Below, piece by piece: positions 9,206-18,153 of a stretch of 64,000 nucleotides of DNA. The DNA is from Euzebyella saccharophila. Lineage in GTDB: Bacteria; Bacteroidota; Bacteroidia; Flavobacteriales; Flavobacteriaceae. The stretch is taken from assembly GCF_014855495.1 (NCBI RefSeq), contig NZ_JACYFJ010000006.1:1-64000 (forward strand), given 5' to 3'. Positions within the stretch are counted from its first letter, which is position 1. Every line of letters starts with the position of its first letter. The notes under the pieces are model-generated. The model was given only the letters and a program-made list of their open reading frames with translations. It searched no databases and was not told where the DNA came from. Position numbers and translations under genes: made by a program.

Positions 9206-9213
9206 TATTTTTG
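9206..9213 (+). promoter_or_regulatory. Candidate -7 element for the act-cox operon
   Basis: TATTTTTG matches TAnnTTTG. It is the best candidate in the 235-base gap before actA; the -33 region is only TTTA-like. Transcription would start near 9218, leaving an 80-base leader. Confidence 0.45.
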
Positions 9214-9299
9214 CCATCAATTTTAGCACTGATAAAGCAAAGCTTATTTTTCATACAACAGAAATTATCGTGCCAAGATTTGATAGAAATAAAATCCAT

Positions 9300-10664
9300 A
9301 TGAAAAAGGTTCCGTACCTCCATCCATTTTCTAAGATTCTAGGTGTAACTGTATTATTTTTCCTACTGATTTCCACTTCAATCTATGCGCAAGACGAGGC
9401 TTCTGCTGAGGCATCTCCTGAGCAGACCGAAGCTGCTGCTGAAACGGACGGTGATCCTGCGGCAGGAAAAACCTTGTTCAATCAAAACTGTGCGGCCTGT
9501 CATGCATTGGATCGTAAGATGACTGGTCCTGCTTTGGCCAATGTGGAAGCAAGGTTGGCCGAGGATGAAGGTCTTGATCGTGAGTGGTTGTATTCTTGGA
9601 TAAAAAACAGTCCAGGAATGATAGCTTCGGGCGATGCTTATGCCAACAAGATTTATAATGAGTACAACCAAGCGGCTATGACCGCTTTTCCAACGTTGTC
9701 CAATACGGACATAGATAATATATTGGCGTATACTGCGGCTCCTCCTAAAAAGCCTGCTGTTGCTGCCACTTCGGAAGCTGCTCCTGGTGCTGCGGGCGGT
9801 TCTGGGTCTGGGGTTTCCAATAATGTTATTCTTGGGGCGCTTGCCTTGGTGTTTGCTTTGTTGGTGGTGATGCTTGTGTTGGTGAATCGTACACTTAAGA
9901 GAATTGCAGAGGCAAATGGTGTTGTTTTTGTCGAGGAGGAAGCGGTTAAAAGAAAGCCTTTGTGGAAGGCGTTTGTGGACAATCAATTTTTAGTATTGGT
10001 GTCCGTGATAGTTCTGTTGTTGGGTAGCGCTTACTTTGCTTACGGCTGGATGATGCAAGTGGGTATTGATCAAGGGTATGAGCCTATTCAGCCAATTCAT
10101 TATTCGCATAGGATTCATGCTGGAGAAAATAAAATTGAGTGTAAGTATTGTCACTCTTCCGCTAGGGTTTCCAAGCACTCCGGTATTCCTTCCTTGAACG
10201 TGTGTATGAACTGTCATAAATCCATTTATCAAGTTTCAGAAGAAACTCTGGCAGAAGGTAAGCAGGAGTACGGGGTAGATTACAATCAAGAAATTAAAAA
10301 GCTTTATGCCGCGGTAGGTTGGGATGAAGAAAATCAGAGATATACCGGTAATACAAAACCGGTGGAGTGGGTTCGAATTCATAACCTTCCGGATTTTGTG
10401 TATTTCAATCACTCTCAGCACGTAACGGTTGCGGGAGTTCAGTGTCAGGAGTGTCACGGTCCTATTGAGGAAATGGAAATTGTTTCGCAGCATTCTCCGT
10501 TGACCATGGGTTGGTGTATTAATTGTCACCGTGAAACCAATGTGAAGATTGAGGGCAACGAATATTACGAGAAGATACACGATGAGCTTTCCAAAAAGTA
10601 CGGTGTTGAGAAGTTGACAGCTGCTCAAATGGGCGGACTGGAATGTGGAAAGTGCCACTATTAA
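9300..10664 (+). CDS. actA: Alternative complex III cytochrome c subunit ActA (monoheme domain fused to pentaheme domain)
   Basis: ActA takes electrons within the quinol:cytochrome c/oxidase oxidoreductase that replaces the bc1 complex. From the ATG at 9300 it is 454 residues: an N-terminal signal segment ending near YAQ (residue 31), a monoheme cytochrome c domain with CAACH at 64-68, an Ala/Gly-rich linker, membrane segments at about 177-199 and 231-250, then the multiheme part with CKYCH 281-285, CMNCH 302-306, CQECH 382-386, CINCH 406-410 and CGKCHY at the extreme C-terminus. That is six heme c sites in all. An in-frame GTG at 9270 would add ten residues ahead of the signal peptide and is less likely. 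It heads the operon actABCDEF-coxBA. The extra monoheme domain may pass electrons on to the oxidase; this is inference. Confidence 0.93.
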   Translation: MKKVPYLHPFSKILGVTVLFFLLISTSIYAQDEASAEASPEQTEAAAETDGDPAAGKTLFNQNCAACHALDRKMTGPALANVEARLAEDEGLDREWLYSWIKNSPGMIASGDAYANKIYNEYNQAAMTAFPTLSNTDIDNILAYTAAPPKKPAVAATSEAAPGAAGGSGSGVSNNVILGALALVFALLVVMLVLVNRTLKRIAEANGVVFVEEEAVKRKPLWKAFVDNQFLVLVSVIVLLLGSAYFAYGWMMQVGIDQGYEPIQPIHYSHRIHAGENKIECKYCHSSARVSKHSGIPSLNVCMNCHKSIYQVSEETLAEGKQEYGVDYNQEIKKLYAAVGWDEENQRYTGNTKPVEWVRIHNLPDFVYFNHSQHVTVAGVQCQECHGPIEEMEIVSQHSPLTMGWCINCHRETNVKIEGNEYYEKIHDELSKKYGVEKLTAAQMGGLECGKCHY

Positions 10665-10700
10665 TAGATTAAGAAAGAGTAGCTAATTACATAGAGACGT

Positions 10701-13700
10701 ATGGCATCAAACAAAAAATATTGGAAAAACGAAGCGGAGTTAAATCCGAATGATTCCATTGTTGAGACGCTAAGGCAAAATGAATTTGTTGAGGATATTC
10801 CTGTTGATGAGTTTTTAGGGGATAAAGAAAATCTTTCTTCAACCAATACCAATAGAAGGGACTTTTTGAAATATGTAGGCTTTAGTACGGCCGCAGCTTC
10901 TTTGGCAGCTTGCCAAGGGCCGGTTCGTAAGTCTATTCCTTATGTGGTTCAGCCAGAGAATATAGTTCCTGGTGTTGCTAACTACTATGCAACTTCCATT
11001 GCGGACGGTTTTGACTTTGCGAGTGTATTGATAAAAACTCGCGAGGGTCGTCCAATAAAAGTAGAAAATAATAGGGATGCCTTAGTAGGGGGTGGTGCAA
11101 ATGCACGTGTAAACGCTTCTGTTCTTTCTCTTTATGATAGCACCCGTTTACAAGGTCCGGTAGCCAACGGCGAGCCTGTTGATTGGAGTGCGTTGGATGC
11201 TGCGGTTAAATCTAAATTGGCCGCATTAAAGAATTCTGGACAACAAATAGCCTTGCTTACGCAAACATATGCTAGTCCTTCTACCGATAGGTTGATAGCT
11301 GAAATGCAAGCCGAGTATTCCAATGTGAAGCATATTGTTTATGACGCGATTGGAGAGGAAGCGGCCTTAGCCGCTTTTGAAGCAAAGTTTGGTGAGAGGG
11401 CGTTAGCGGATTACGATTTCTCAAAATCGGATTTGATAGTTTCTTTTGGAGCTGATTTTCTCGGAGACTGGCAGGGAGGTGGATACGATTCTAGCTACGC
11501 GAAAGGACGTGTGCCCAATAAAGGTAAAATGTCACGTCATGTTCAATTTGAGGCGAATATGACACTCTCCGGGGCAAATGCTGATAAAAGGATTCCTTTG
11601 ACTCCAATGCAGCAAAAAATTGCTTTGGCTAAATTGTATGCCAAGTTAAACGGTACATCGGCCGGCGGTGAGTTGCCTGAAAATGTGCAGGCAGCTGTTG
11701 ATAGTGTGGCTACCCAAATACGTACTGCTGCGAGTAATGCCGTAGTAGTTACTGGGTTAGATGATGTAAATGCCCAGACTGTTGTCCTGGCAATTAATGA
11801 AATGTTGGGTAGCAAAGCTTTTGATGCAGCAGTTCCTAAATATACGAGACAGGGTAATGCCGAAGCGGTAAACACTTTGATAGCTGATATGAACAGTGGA
11901 AAAGTGGGTGCTCTTTTTGTGGATGGCGTTAACCCGGCCTATAGTTTGCCAAATGCTGCTGAATTTGTAACCGGACTTGAAAAGGTGGGTCTTTCAGTGG
12001 TGTTCTCAACCAATTGGAACGAGACTACCGAAGTAGCTCAATTCGCGGCTGCTTCCAACCATTACTTAGAGTCTTGGGGAGATGTTCAGATCAAGAAAGG
12101 ACATTATGGCTTAATGCAGCCTACCATACGAGAGCTATTTGATACGAGGCAATTCCAAGCTTCTTTGTTGAAGTGGATGGGTTCGGATAAGAATTATTAC
12201 GAATATATTAAAGATACTTGGACCAATGGTATTTTGAACGGTGCTGATTGGAACAAGGCTTTGCATGATGGAGTTTTTGTTGGGGGAGCTTTTTCGGCTT
12301 CGGTTTTGAATGCCGATCCTGAAAATGTTGCCGATGATGCGGATGACAAAGAAGAAGTTCCAGCTTCTGATAACGTAGTTGCCGCTGCAAGTTCAATATC
12401 CATTGCTTCTGCAATAAGTGCGTTGACCAATGCTACTAGTGGTGAAGGTCTTGAGTTGACTTTATATCCTAAAACAGGTATGGGTAACGGTTCTATGGCC
12501 AGTAACCCTTGGTTGCAGGAGTTTCCTGATCCAATTACAAGAGTTTCGTGGGATAACTATGTTACAGTTTCCAAAGCGGATGCCGAAAGATTGGGCTTGG
12601 AAAACTATAATGTAGCCAATGGTGGTTTGGACGGTAGTTATGTGAATATTACTGTTAATGGTGTTATCGTAAATAATGTTCCTGTTATCATACAGCCGGG
12701 TCAAGCTATTGGCTCTGTGGGTCTCTCTTTTGGTTACGGTAAAAAAGTAGGTCTTAAAGAAGAAATGCAGACCGGGGTAAATGCTTATCCGCTTTACCAA
12801 GGATTTAATAACATACAAGCGGCTACGCTTGAAAAGGCATCTGGCACGCATGAATTTGCCTGTATTCAGTTGCACAACACCTTAATGGGTAGAGGTGATA
12901 TTATTAAAGAGACCACCCTTGAGGAATTCAATACAAAAGAATCTAGTGAGTGGAACCCAATCCCTCATGTTTCCTTGAATCACCAAGAAACATTGGTGAC
13001 CTCCCCAGAAGTGGATATCTGGGAAAGTTTTGATCGTTCTATCGGTCACCACTTTAAAATGTCTATTGATTTGAACGCATGTACTGGATGCGGTGCTTGT
13101 GTGATTGCTTGTCATGCAGAGAATAATGTTCCTGTTGTTGGTAAAAAAGAAATGCGCCTCTCCAGAGATATGCATTGGTTGCGAATCGATAGATACTATT
13201 CTTCGGAGAGTACATTTGAGGAAGATAATATCAAGAAGGATGAATTTGATGGTTTAAGTGGGGACAATGGTTCTTTGGGAGGTTTTGGTGAATTGGAAGA
13301 TCCATCGGTTAACCCTCAAGTAGCTTTCCAGCCTGTAATGTGTCAACACTGTAACCACGCTCCATGTGAAACGGTTTGTCCTGTTGCAGCTACTTCCCAC
13401 GGTCGTCAGGGTCAAAATCATATGGCTTATAACCGTTGTGTGGGTACAAGATATTGTGCCAACAACTGTCCTTATAAAGTGAGAAGGTTCAATTGGTTCT
13501 TGTACAATAACAATGACGAGTTTGATTTCCATATGAACAATGACCTTGGTAAAATGGTATTGAACCCAGATGTGGTTGTACGTTCTAGAGGGGTTATGGA
13601 AAAATGTTCTTTCTGTATCCAAGCTACCCAAGCGGTTGTGTTGAATGCCAAGCGGGAAGGTAGGCCTGTTGCGGAAGGTGAGTTCAATAACGCTGTTGCT

Positions 13701-13871
13701 TGTTCAGCTGCCTGTAGTAGCGGTGCAATAAAGTTTGGGGATGTAAACGAGGAAGGAAGTGAAATTGCTTCTCTTGAAGAGGATGACAGAGCTTATCATT
13801 TATTGGAGCATGTAGGTACTAAACCAAATGTATTCTACCATGTTAAAGTGAGAAATACCAACGAAGTATAA
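10701..13871 (+). CDS. actB: Alternative complex III iron-sulfur/molybdopterin-like subunit ActB
   Basis: This 1056-residue fused ActB faces the periplasm. It has a twin-arginine motif NRRDFLKYVG at 51-60 followed by LAAC with Cys71, so Tat export plus lipid anchoring is plausible. Residues about 75-770 resemble the catalytic subunit of molybdopterin oxidoreductases, although in this complex that part is known not to hold the cofactor. The C-terminal part is a ferredoxin-like subunit with Cys clusters at 794/797/800/804, 881/884/889/893, 913/919/923 and 969/972 plus a final CSAAC, expected to bind [4Fe-4S] and [3Fe-4S] clusters. An acidic low-complexity insert lies near residues 535-555. It would carry electrons from the quinol site to ActA hemes. 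It is 36 bases after actA and 35 before actC. Confidence 0.94.
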   Translation: MASNKKYWKNEAELNPNDSIVETLRQNEFVEDIPVDEFLGDKENLSSTNTNRRDFLKYVGFSTAAASLAACQGPVRKSIPYVVQPENIVPGVANYYATSIADGFDFASVLIKTREGRPIKVENNRDALVGGGANARVNASVLSLYDSTRLQGPVANGEPVDWSALDAAVKSKLAALKNSGQQIALLTQTYASPSTDRLIAEMQAEYSNVKHIVYDAIGEEAALAAFEAKFGERALADYDFSKSDLIVSFGADFLGDWQGGGYDSSYAKGRVPNKGKMSRHVQFEANMTLSGANADKRIPLTPMQQKIALAKLYAKLNGTSAGGELPENVQAAVDSVATQIRTAASNAVVVTGLDDVNAQTVVLAINEMLGSKAFDAAVPKYTRQGNAEAVNTLIADMNSGKVGALFVDGVNPAYSLPNAAEFVTGLEKVGLSVVFSTNWNETTEVAQFAAASNHYLESWGDVQIKKGHYGLMQPTIRELFDTRQFQASLLKWMGSDKNYYEYIKDTWTNGILNGADWNKALHDGVFVGGAFSASVLNADPENVADDADDKEEVPASDNVVAAASSISIASAISALTNATSGEGLELTLYPKTGMGNGSMASNPWLQEFPDPITRVSWDNYVTVSKADAERLGLENYNVANGGLDGSYVNITVNGVIVNNVPVIIQPGQAIGSVGLSFGYGKKVGLKEEMQTGVNAYPLYQGFNNIQAATLEKASGTHEFACIQLHNTLMGRGDIIKETTLEEFNTKESSEWNPIPHVSLNHQETLVTSPEVDIWESFDRSIGHHFKMSIDLNACTGCGACVIACHAENNVPVVGKKEMRLSRDMHWLRIDRYYSSESTFEEDNIKKDEFDGLSGDNGSLGGFGELEDPSVNPQVAFQPVMCQHCNHAPCETVCPVAATSHGRQGQNHMAYNRCVGTRYCANNCPYKVRRFNWFLYNNNDEFDFHMNNDLGKMVLNPDVVVRSRGVMEKCSFCIQATQAVVLNAKREGRPVAEGEFNNAVACSAACSSGAIKFGDVNEEGSEIASLEEDDRAYHLLEHVGTKPNVFYHVKVRNTNEV

Positions 13872-13906
13872 ACCGTATTTTAAGTAAACAATTATAACAG
13901 AATTAT

Positions 13907-15655
13907 ATGGCGTCGCATTACGAAGCACCTATAAGAAGACCCTTAGTTACCGGGGATAAAAGCTACCACGATGTTAGTGTGGATATTGCTGCTCCTGTAG
14001 AGGGAAGGGCCAACAAACACTGGTGGATTGTTTTTTCCATTGCCTTGGTGGCATTCCTTTGGGGTATTGGGTGTATCATTTATACTATTTCTACCGGAAT
14101 TGGTACTTGGGGGCTTAACAGAACAGTTAACTGGGCTTGGGATATTACCAACTTCGTATGGTGGGTAGGTATCGGACACGCCGGTACATTGATTTCGGCG
14201 GTACTGTTATTGTTCCGTCAAAAATGGAGAATGGCTATTAACCGTTCTGCAGAGGCGATGACTATTTTCTCTGTAGTTCAGGCAGGACTTTTTCCAATTA
14301 TTCACATGGGTAGACCATGGTTGGCATACTGGGTATTACCAATACCAAACCAGTTTGGATCTTTGTGGGTAAACTTTAACTCCCCACTTCTATGGGACGT
14401 TTTTGCGATCTCTACGTACTTATCTGTTTCCCTTGTATTCTGGTGGACAGGTTTGTTACCGGATTTTGCAATGTTGAGGGATAGGGCAATACTCCCTTTT
14501 CAGAAAAAGATATATAGTTTATTAAGTTTTGGATGGAGTGGTCGTGCCAAGGATTGGCAACGATTTGAAGAGGTGTCCTTAGTATTGGCTGGTTTGGCTA
14601 CCCCATTGGTACTTTCTGTTCACACGATTGTATCTTTTGACTTTGCCACATCCGTAATACCTGGATGGCACACCACTATTTTTCCACCGTATTTTGTTGC
14701 AGGTGCCATTTTCTCTGGTTTTGCTATGGTAAACACGCTTCTCATCATTATGAGAAAGGTTTGTCATATGGAAGATTATATTACGGTACAGCATATTGAA
14801 TTAATGAACATTGTAATCATGATTACCGGTTCCATAGTGGGCTGTGCATATATTACAGAATTGTTTGTGGCTTGGTATTCTGGAGTGGAATATGAACAAT
14901 ATGCATTCTTGAACAGGGCTACAGGTCCTTACTGGTGGGCTTATTGGTCTATGATGACTTGTAACGTATTTTCACCACAGTTTATGTGGTTCAAGAAATT
15001 ACGTACTAGCATAATGTTCTCATTCTTTATATCCATAGTGGTAAATATTGGTATGTGGTTTGAACGTTTTGTGATTATCGTTACTTCCTTACATAGGGAT
15101 TACTTGCCATCTTCTTGGACAATGTTCTCTCCATCTTTTGTGGATATTGGAATATTTGTAGGTACCATAGGGTTCTTCTTCGTGTTGTTCCTATTATATT
15201 CTCGTACGTTCCCAGTGATTGCGCAAGCGGAAGTAAAATCTATTTTAAAATCTTCTGGAGATCGCTACAAGAAATTAAGGGATGCCGGTCAGCCTTTGTA
15301 TAAGATTGAAAGGATGCAGGCGGCTAATTTAAAAAGCGAAATTATTACCGATGACGTTTTGATGGGAGAAGAAGTTCCTACAGTGGGGGATAAAACAGGT
15401 GTAAATGATTTGCTTAGCAGCTTGGGTACCTTTGATGCAGCAACTCAGACTCCGGATGATTTAAAGAAAATAAAAGGTATAGGTCCCCAGATGGAAGCAA
15501 CCCTCAATGAGATTGGTATTTATACTTTTGCCCAAGTTGCTAGAATGACCGAAAGGGAGTACGATTTGTTGGACTCTATTACCGGATCTTTCCCTGGTAG
15601 GGCGCAACGTGATGATTGGGCCGGTCAGGCGGTTTTACTAAATAATAAAAAATAG
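13907..15655 (+). CDS. actC: Alternative complex III membrane subunit ActC (NrfD-like) with fused helix-hairpin-helix tail
   Basis: ActC is the NrfD/PsrC-type integral membrane subunit that forms a quinol site. Around ten hydrophobic helices run from about residue 35 to 440, with the family patterns HAGTLISAVL and RPWLAYWVLP. The protein is 582 residues, about 100 longer than a plain ActC. After a polar linker (about 445-515) a C-terminal domain starts at residue 516 with DDLKKIKGIGPQMEATLNEIG and continues YTFAQVARMTEREYDLL up to a Trp-containing tail. That is a helix-hairpin-helix module of the kind found at the ends of some bacterial L21 and NADH dehydrogenase subunits. The reading frame is continuous, so the fusion is real in this sequence. 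It lies between actB and actD, three bases before actD. Confidence 0.92.
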   Translation: MASHYEAPIRRPLVTGDKSYHDVSVDIAAPVEGRANKHWWIVFSIALVAFLWGIGCIIYTISTGIGTWGLNRTVNWAWDITNFVWWVGIGHAGTLISAVLLLFRQKWRMAINRSAEAMTIFSVVQAGLFPIIHMGRPWLAYWVLPIPNQFGSLWVNFNSPLLWDVFAISTYLSVSLVFWWTGLLPDFAMLRDRAILPFQKKIYSLLSFGWSGRAKDWQRFEEVSLVLAGLATPLVLSVHTIVSFDFATSVIPGWHTTIFPPYFVAGAIFSGFAMVNTLLIIMRKVCHMEDYITVQHIELMNIVIMITGSIVGCAYITELFVAWYSGVEYEQYAFLNRATGPYWWAYWSMMTCNVFSPQFMWFKKLRTSIMFSFFISIVVNIGMWFERFVIIVTSLHRDYLPSSWTMFSPSFVDIGIFVGTIGFFFVLFLLYSRTFPVIAQAEVKSILKSSGDRYKKLRDAGQPLYKIERMQAANLKSEIITDDVLMGEEVPTVGDKTGVNDLLSSLGTFDAATQTPDDLKKIKGIGPQMEATLNEIGIYTFAQVARMTEREYDLLDSITGSFPGRAQRDDWAGQAVLLNNKK

Positions 15656-15658
15656 GCT

Positions 15659-16192
15659 ATGGCGTCTAAAACAATACATGCATATTATAACGATGATGAT
15701 GTGTTAATGCATGCAGTAAAGAAGGTAAAGGCTGCAAAACATCATATTGAAGAGGTTTATTGTCCTTTTCCCGTACATGGTTTGGACAAGGCAATGGGAT
15801 TGGCCCCAACAAGGTTGGCTATTACTTCCTTTTTGTACGGCTGTGTAGGTTTGACCGTAGCCGTTACTATGATGAATTTTATCATGATTGAGGATTGGCC
15901 TCAAGATATTGGTGGTAAGCCGAGCTTTAGCTTTTTGGAGAATATGCCGGCATTTGTGCCTATTATGTTTGAGCTTACAGTTTTCTTTGCGGCTCACTTA
16001 ATGGTTATCACTTTTTATCTTAGAAGTCGTCTTTGGCCTTTTAAAGAAGCTGAAAACCCGGATAAGCGAACTACAGATGACCATTTTTTAATGGAGATTG
16101 AAGTGCACGGAGATGAGAAGGAGCTTACCGAATTATTGATGGATACCGGTGCGGTAGAAATCAATGTAATGGAAAATAACAACAGTCACTAA
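15659..16192 (+). CDS. actD: Alternative complex III membrane subunit ActD (DUF3341)
   Basis: This 177-residue protein matches ActD/DUF3341. It has a short N-terminal cytoplasmic alpha/beta segment with VYCPFPVHGLDKAMGL, the family signature of DUF3341, then two membrane helices at about 57-80 and 97-120 and a charged C-terminus. In the complex ActD helps hold ActC and ActF in the membrane and carries no cofactor. It starts three bases after the actC stop and ends two bases before actE, which indicates tight translational coupling. Confidence 0.92.
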   Translation: MASKTIHAYYNDDDVLMHAVKKVKAAKHHIEEVYCPFPVHGLDKAMGLAPTRLAITSFLYGCVGLTVAVTMMNFIMIEDWPQDIGGKPSFSFLENMPAFVPIMFELTVFFAAHLMVITFYLRSRLWPFKEAENPDKRTTDDHFLMEIEVHGDEKELTELLMDTGAVEINVMENNNSH

Positions 16193-16194
16193 CT

Positions 16195-16782
16195 ATGAAC
16201 AGTTTTAGTAAAATAGCATTAGCGTTTTCAAGCCTATTTTTATTGGTATCCTGCTGGAGTGATCAAACGGAGCCAAACTATCAATACATGCCTAACATGT
16301 ATGAGCCTGTAGGTTACGAGACGTATCAAGGTTTTAATGAGGACGAAACTACTAGAATTGCTTTGTTCAAGGGAGTTTCCGAGGCAATGTTACCTCCGGA
16401 CAATACTATTCCCAGGGGTTGGATGCCTTATCCTTATGAAAATTCCCCTTCAGGCAAGGAATTGGCCAGGGTAATGAGCAGTCCCTTGGATTCTCTTGAG
16501 AGTGAGGATAATTTAGCGGCGGGTGGTCAATTATATACCATCTATTGTGCTATTTGTCACGGAGATAAGGGTGATGGACAAGGAACTTTGGTAAAAAGAG
16601 AAAAGATATTAGGTGTACCTAGCTATGATGATGTAGCTCGTAATATCACCGTTGGTACCACCATGCATACTATTCAATACGGTCTCAATTCCATGGGTTC
16701 TTATGCTTCGCAAATGAATACCAAAGAAATGTGGCAAGTTTCCGAGTATGTTATGAAACTTAAAGAAGATTTAACGAAATAA
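16195..16782 (+). CDS. actE: Alternative complex III monoheme cytochrome c lipoprotein ActE
   Basis: This 195-residue protein has a lipoprotein signal with lipobox LVSC (Cys20) and one heme c site, CAICH at 118-122. The segment SYDDVARNITVGTTMHTIQYG lies downstream, followed by a Met-containing stretch (NSMGSYASQM) that may supply the axial methionine. It is a periplasmic, membrane-anchored electron acceptor that in the alternative complex III lies close to ActA and can face the oxidase CuA site. It is third from last in the act block, two bases after actD and 16 before actF. Confidence 0.92.
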   Translation: MNSFSKIALAFSSLFLLVSCWSDQTEPNYQYMPNMYEPVGYETYQGFNEDETTRIALFKGVSEAMLPPDNTIPRGWMPYPYENSPSGKELARVMSSPLDSLESEDNLAAGGQLYTIYCAICHGDKGDGQGTLVKREKILGVPSYDDVARNITVGTTMHTIQYGLNSMGSYASQMNTKEMWQVSEYVMKLKEDLTK

Positions 16783-16798
16783 TTCCTAGAGAGGCGAT

Positions 16799-18121
16799 AT
16801 GTATACGTTTTCAAACAAATTAAAAATAGGTTCGTTCATTTTAATGGCTGTAGGATTCCTAGGTATAGCAATAGGTTTCATTAGCATGCCAAGTACCGTG
16901 GAGGAAGCAAAGGCAATTGTGGCCAGTCATGATGATGGCCATGGTGCTCATGCAACTGAAACACACGCTGCTACAGGTGGTCATGGTGCTGATGCACATG
17001 GCGGGGAACATGACGCTTCTCATGATGAACATGTATTACATCAATTACGGAACAAGCCTTGGGCGGCCCTCTATGTGGGAGCTTTCTTTTTCTTCATGAT
17101 CTCTCTTGGAGTTTTGGCATTTTATGCTATTCAACGAGCCGCACAAGCAGGATGGTCTCCATTGTTGTTTAGGGTGATGGAAGGTATTACGGCTTATTTG
17201 GTGCCTGGGGGTATTATTGTATTCGTAATATTGGTTATGTCCGTATTGCATATGAACCATCTTTTTGTTTGGATGGACCCTGAGGTCGTTGCTCATGATG
17301 AACTAATTCAGGGCAAATCCGGATATTTAAATCCTACTTTCTTTTTAATTAGAGCGGCTATCTTTTTAGGTGGATGGATATTCTATCGACAGTATTCTAG
17401 AAAATTGTCTTTACAACAGGACGAGGCCAATGATAATGCCAATTTCAAATTGAATTTCAGGTGGTCTGCAGGCTTTTTGGTTTTCTATTTGGTGTCTGAA
17501 TCCATGATGTCATGGGATTGGATTATGAGTTTGGATCCGCATTGGTTTAGTACCTTATTTGGATGGTATGTGTTTGCGAGTATGTTCGTTTCGGGCATCA
17601 CCGTAATAGCCATGGTAACTATTTATTTAAAATCCAAAGGATTGTTACCAGACGTAAATGACAGCCATATCCATGATTTAGCCAAGTTTATGTTCGGTAT
17701 AAGTATCTTCTGGACTTACTTATGGTTCTCTCAATTTATGTTGATATGGTATTCTAATATTCCTGAGGAGGTTACCTACTATATTACCAGAATTGAGGAC
17801 TTTAAATTACCTTTCTTTGGAATGATAGCAATGAACTTCCTGTTCCCTGTATTGCTTTTGATTAATAGTGATTATAAACGTATAAATTGGTTTGTTGTTC
17901 TAGGGGGTATAGTAATCCTTCTTGGGCATTACCTTGATATATTTAATATGGTTATGCCGGCCACTGTGGGTGACCAATGGTCTATTGGTATTCCTGAGAT
18001 TGGTGCTGTTTTGTTCTTTGCGGGGCTGTTCATTTTCTTTGTATTCAGAGCATTAGCAACAGTTCCTTTACAACCAAAGAGAAATCCATTTATAGAGGAA
18101 AGCAGGCATTTCCATTATTAG
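16799..18121 (+). CDS. actF: Alternative complex III membrane subunit ActF
   Basis: ActF is the second NrfD-like membrane subunit of the complex and resembles ActC in fold. The 440 residues contain an N-terminal helix, a striking His/Asp/Ala-rich periplasmic or cytoplasmic loop at about 41-82 with more than a dozen histidines, and then nine further hydrophobic helices. The family pattern SWDWIMSLDPHWFSTLFGWY is clear in the middle (broken as WDWIMSLDPHW). It closes the complex III part of the operon; coxB starts 32 bases later. The His-rich loop is not part of the core fold and could bind metal. Confidence 0.93.
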   Translation: MYTFSNKLKIGSFILMAVGFLGIAIGFISMPSTVEEAKAIVASHDDGHGAHATETHAATGGHGADAHGGEHDASHDEHVLHQLRNKPWAALYVGAFFFFMISLGVLAFYAIQRAAQAGWSPLLFRVMEGITAYLVPGGIIVFVILVMSVLHMNHLFVWMDPEVVAHDELIQGKSGYLNPTFFLIRAAIFLGGWIFYRQYSRKLSLQQDEANDNANFKLNFRWSAGFLVFYLVSESMMSWDWIMSLDPHWFSTLFGWYVFASMFVSGITVIAMVTIYLKSKGLLPDVNDSHIHDLAKFMFGISIFWTYLWFSQFMLIWYSNIPEEVTYYITRIEDFKLPFFGMIAMNFLFPVLLLINSDYKRINWFVVLGGIVILLGHYLDIFNMVMPATVGDQWSIGIPEIGAVLFFAGLFIFFVFRALATVPLQPKRNPFIEESRHFHY

Positions 18122-18153
18122 AGTAATTTTAACGCATAATAGTAGAGCATACG

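Noticed and set aside
9378-9986. Minus-strand open frame of 202 codons inside actA
   Set aside because: It is antisense to the CXXCH-containing ActA frame, which has clear support; there is no recognisable domain.
10701-13871. ActB as a true molybdenum enzyme
   Set aside because: Gene order with actA and actC-F identifies alternative complex III, in which this domain is known not to bind the molybdenum cofactor.
16915-17046. His-codon-rich direct repeats in actF as a DNA repeat or CRISPR-like array
   Set aside because: The repetition follows the His/Ala/Gly codons of a continuous reading frame; there are no regular spacers.
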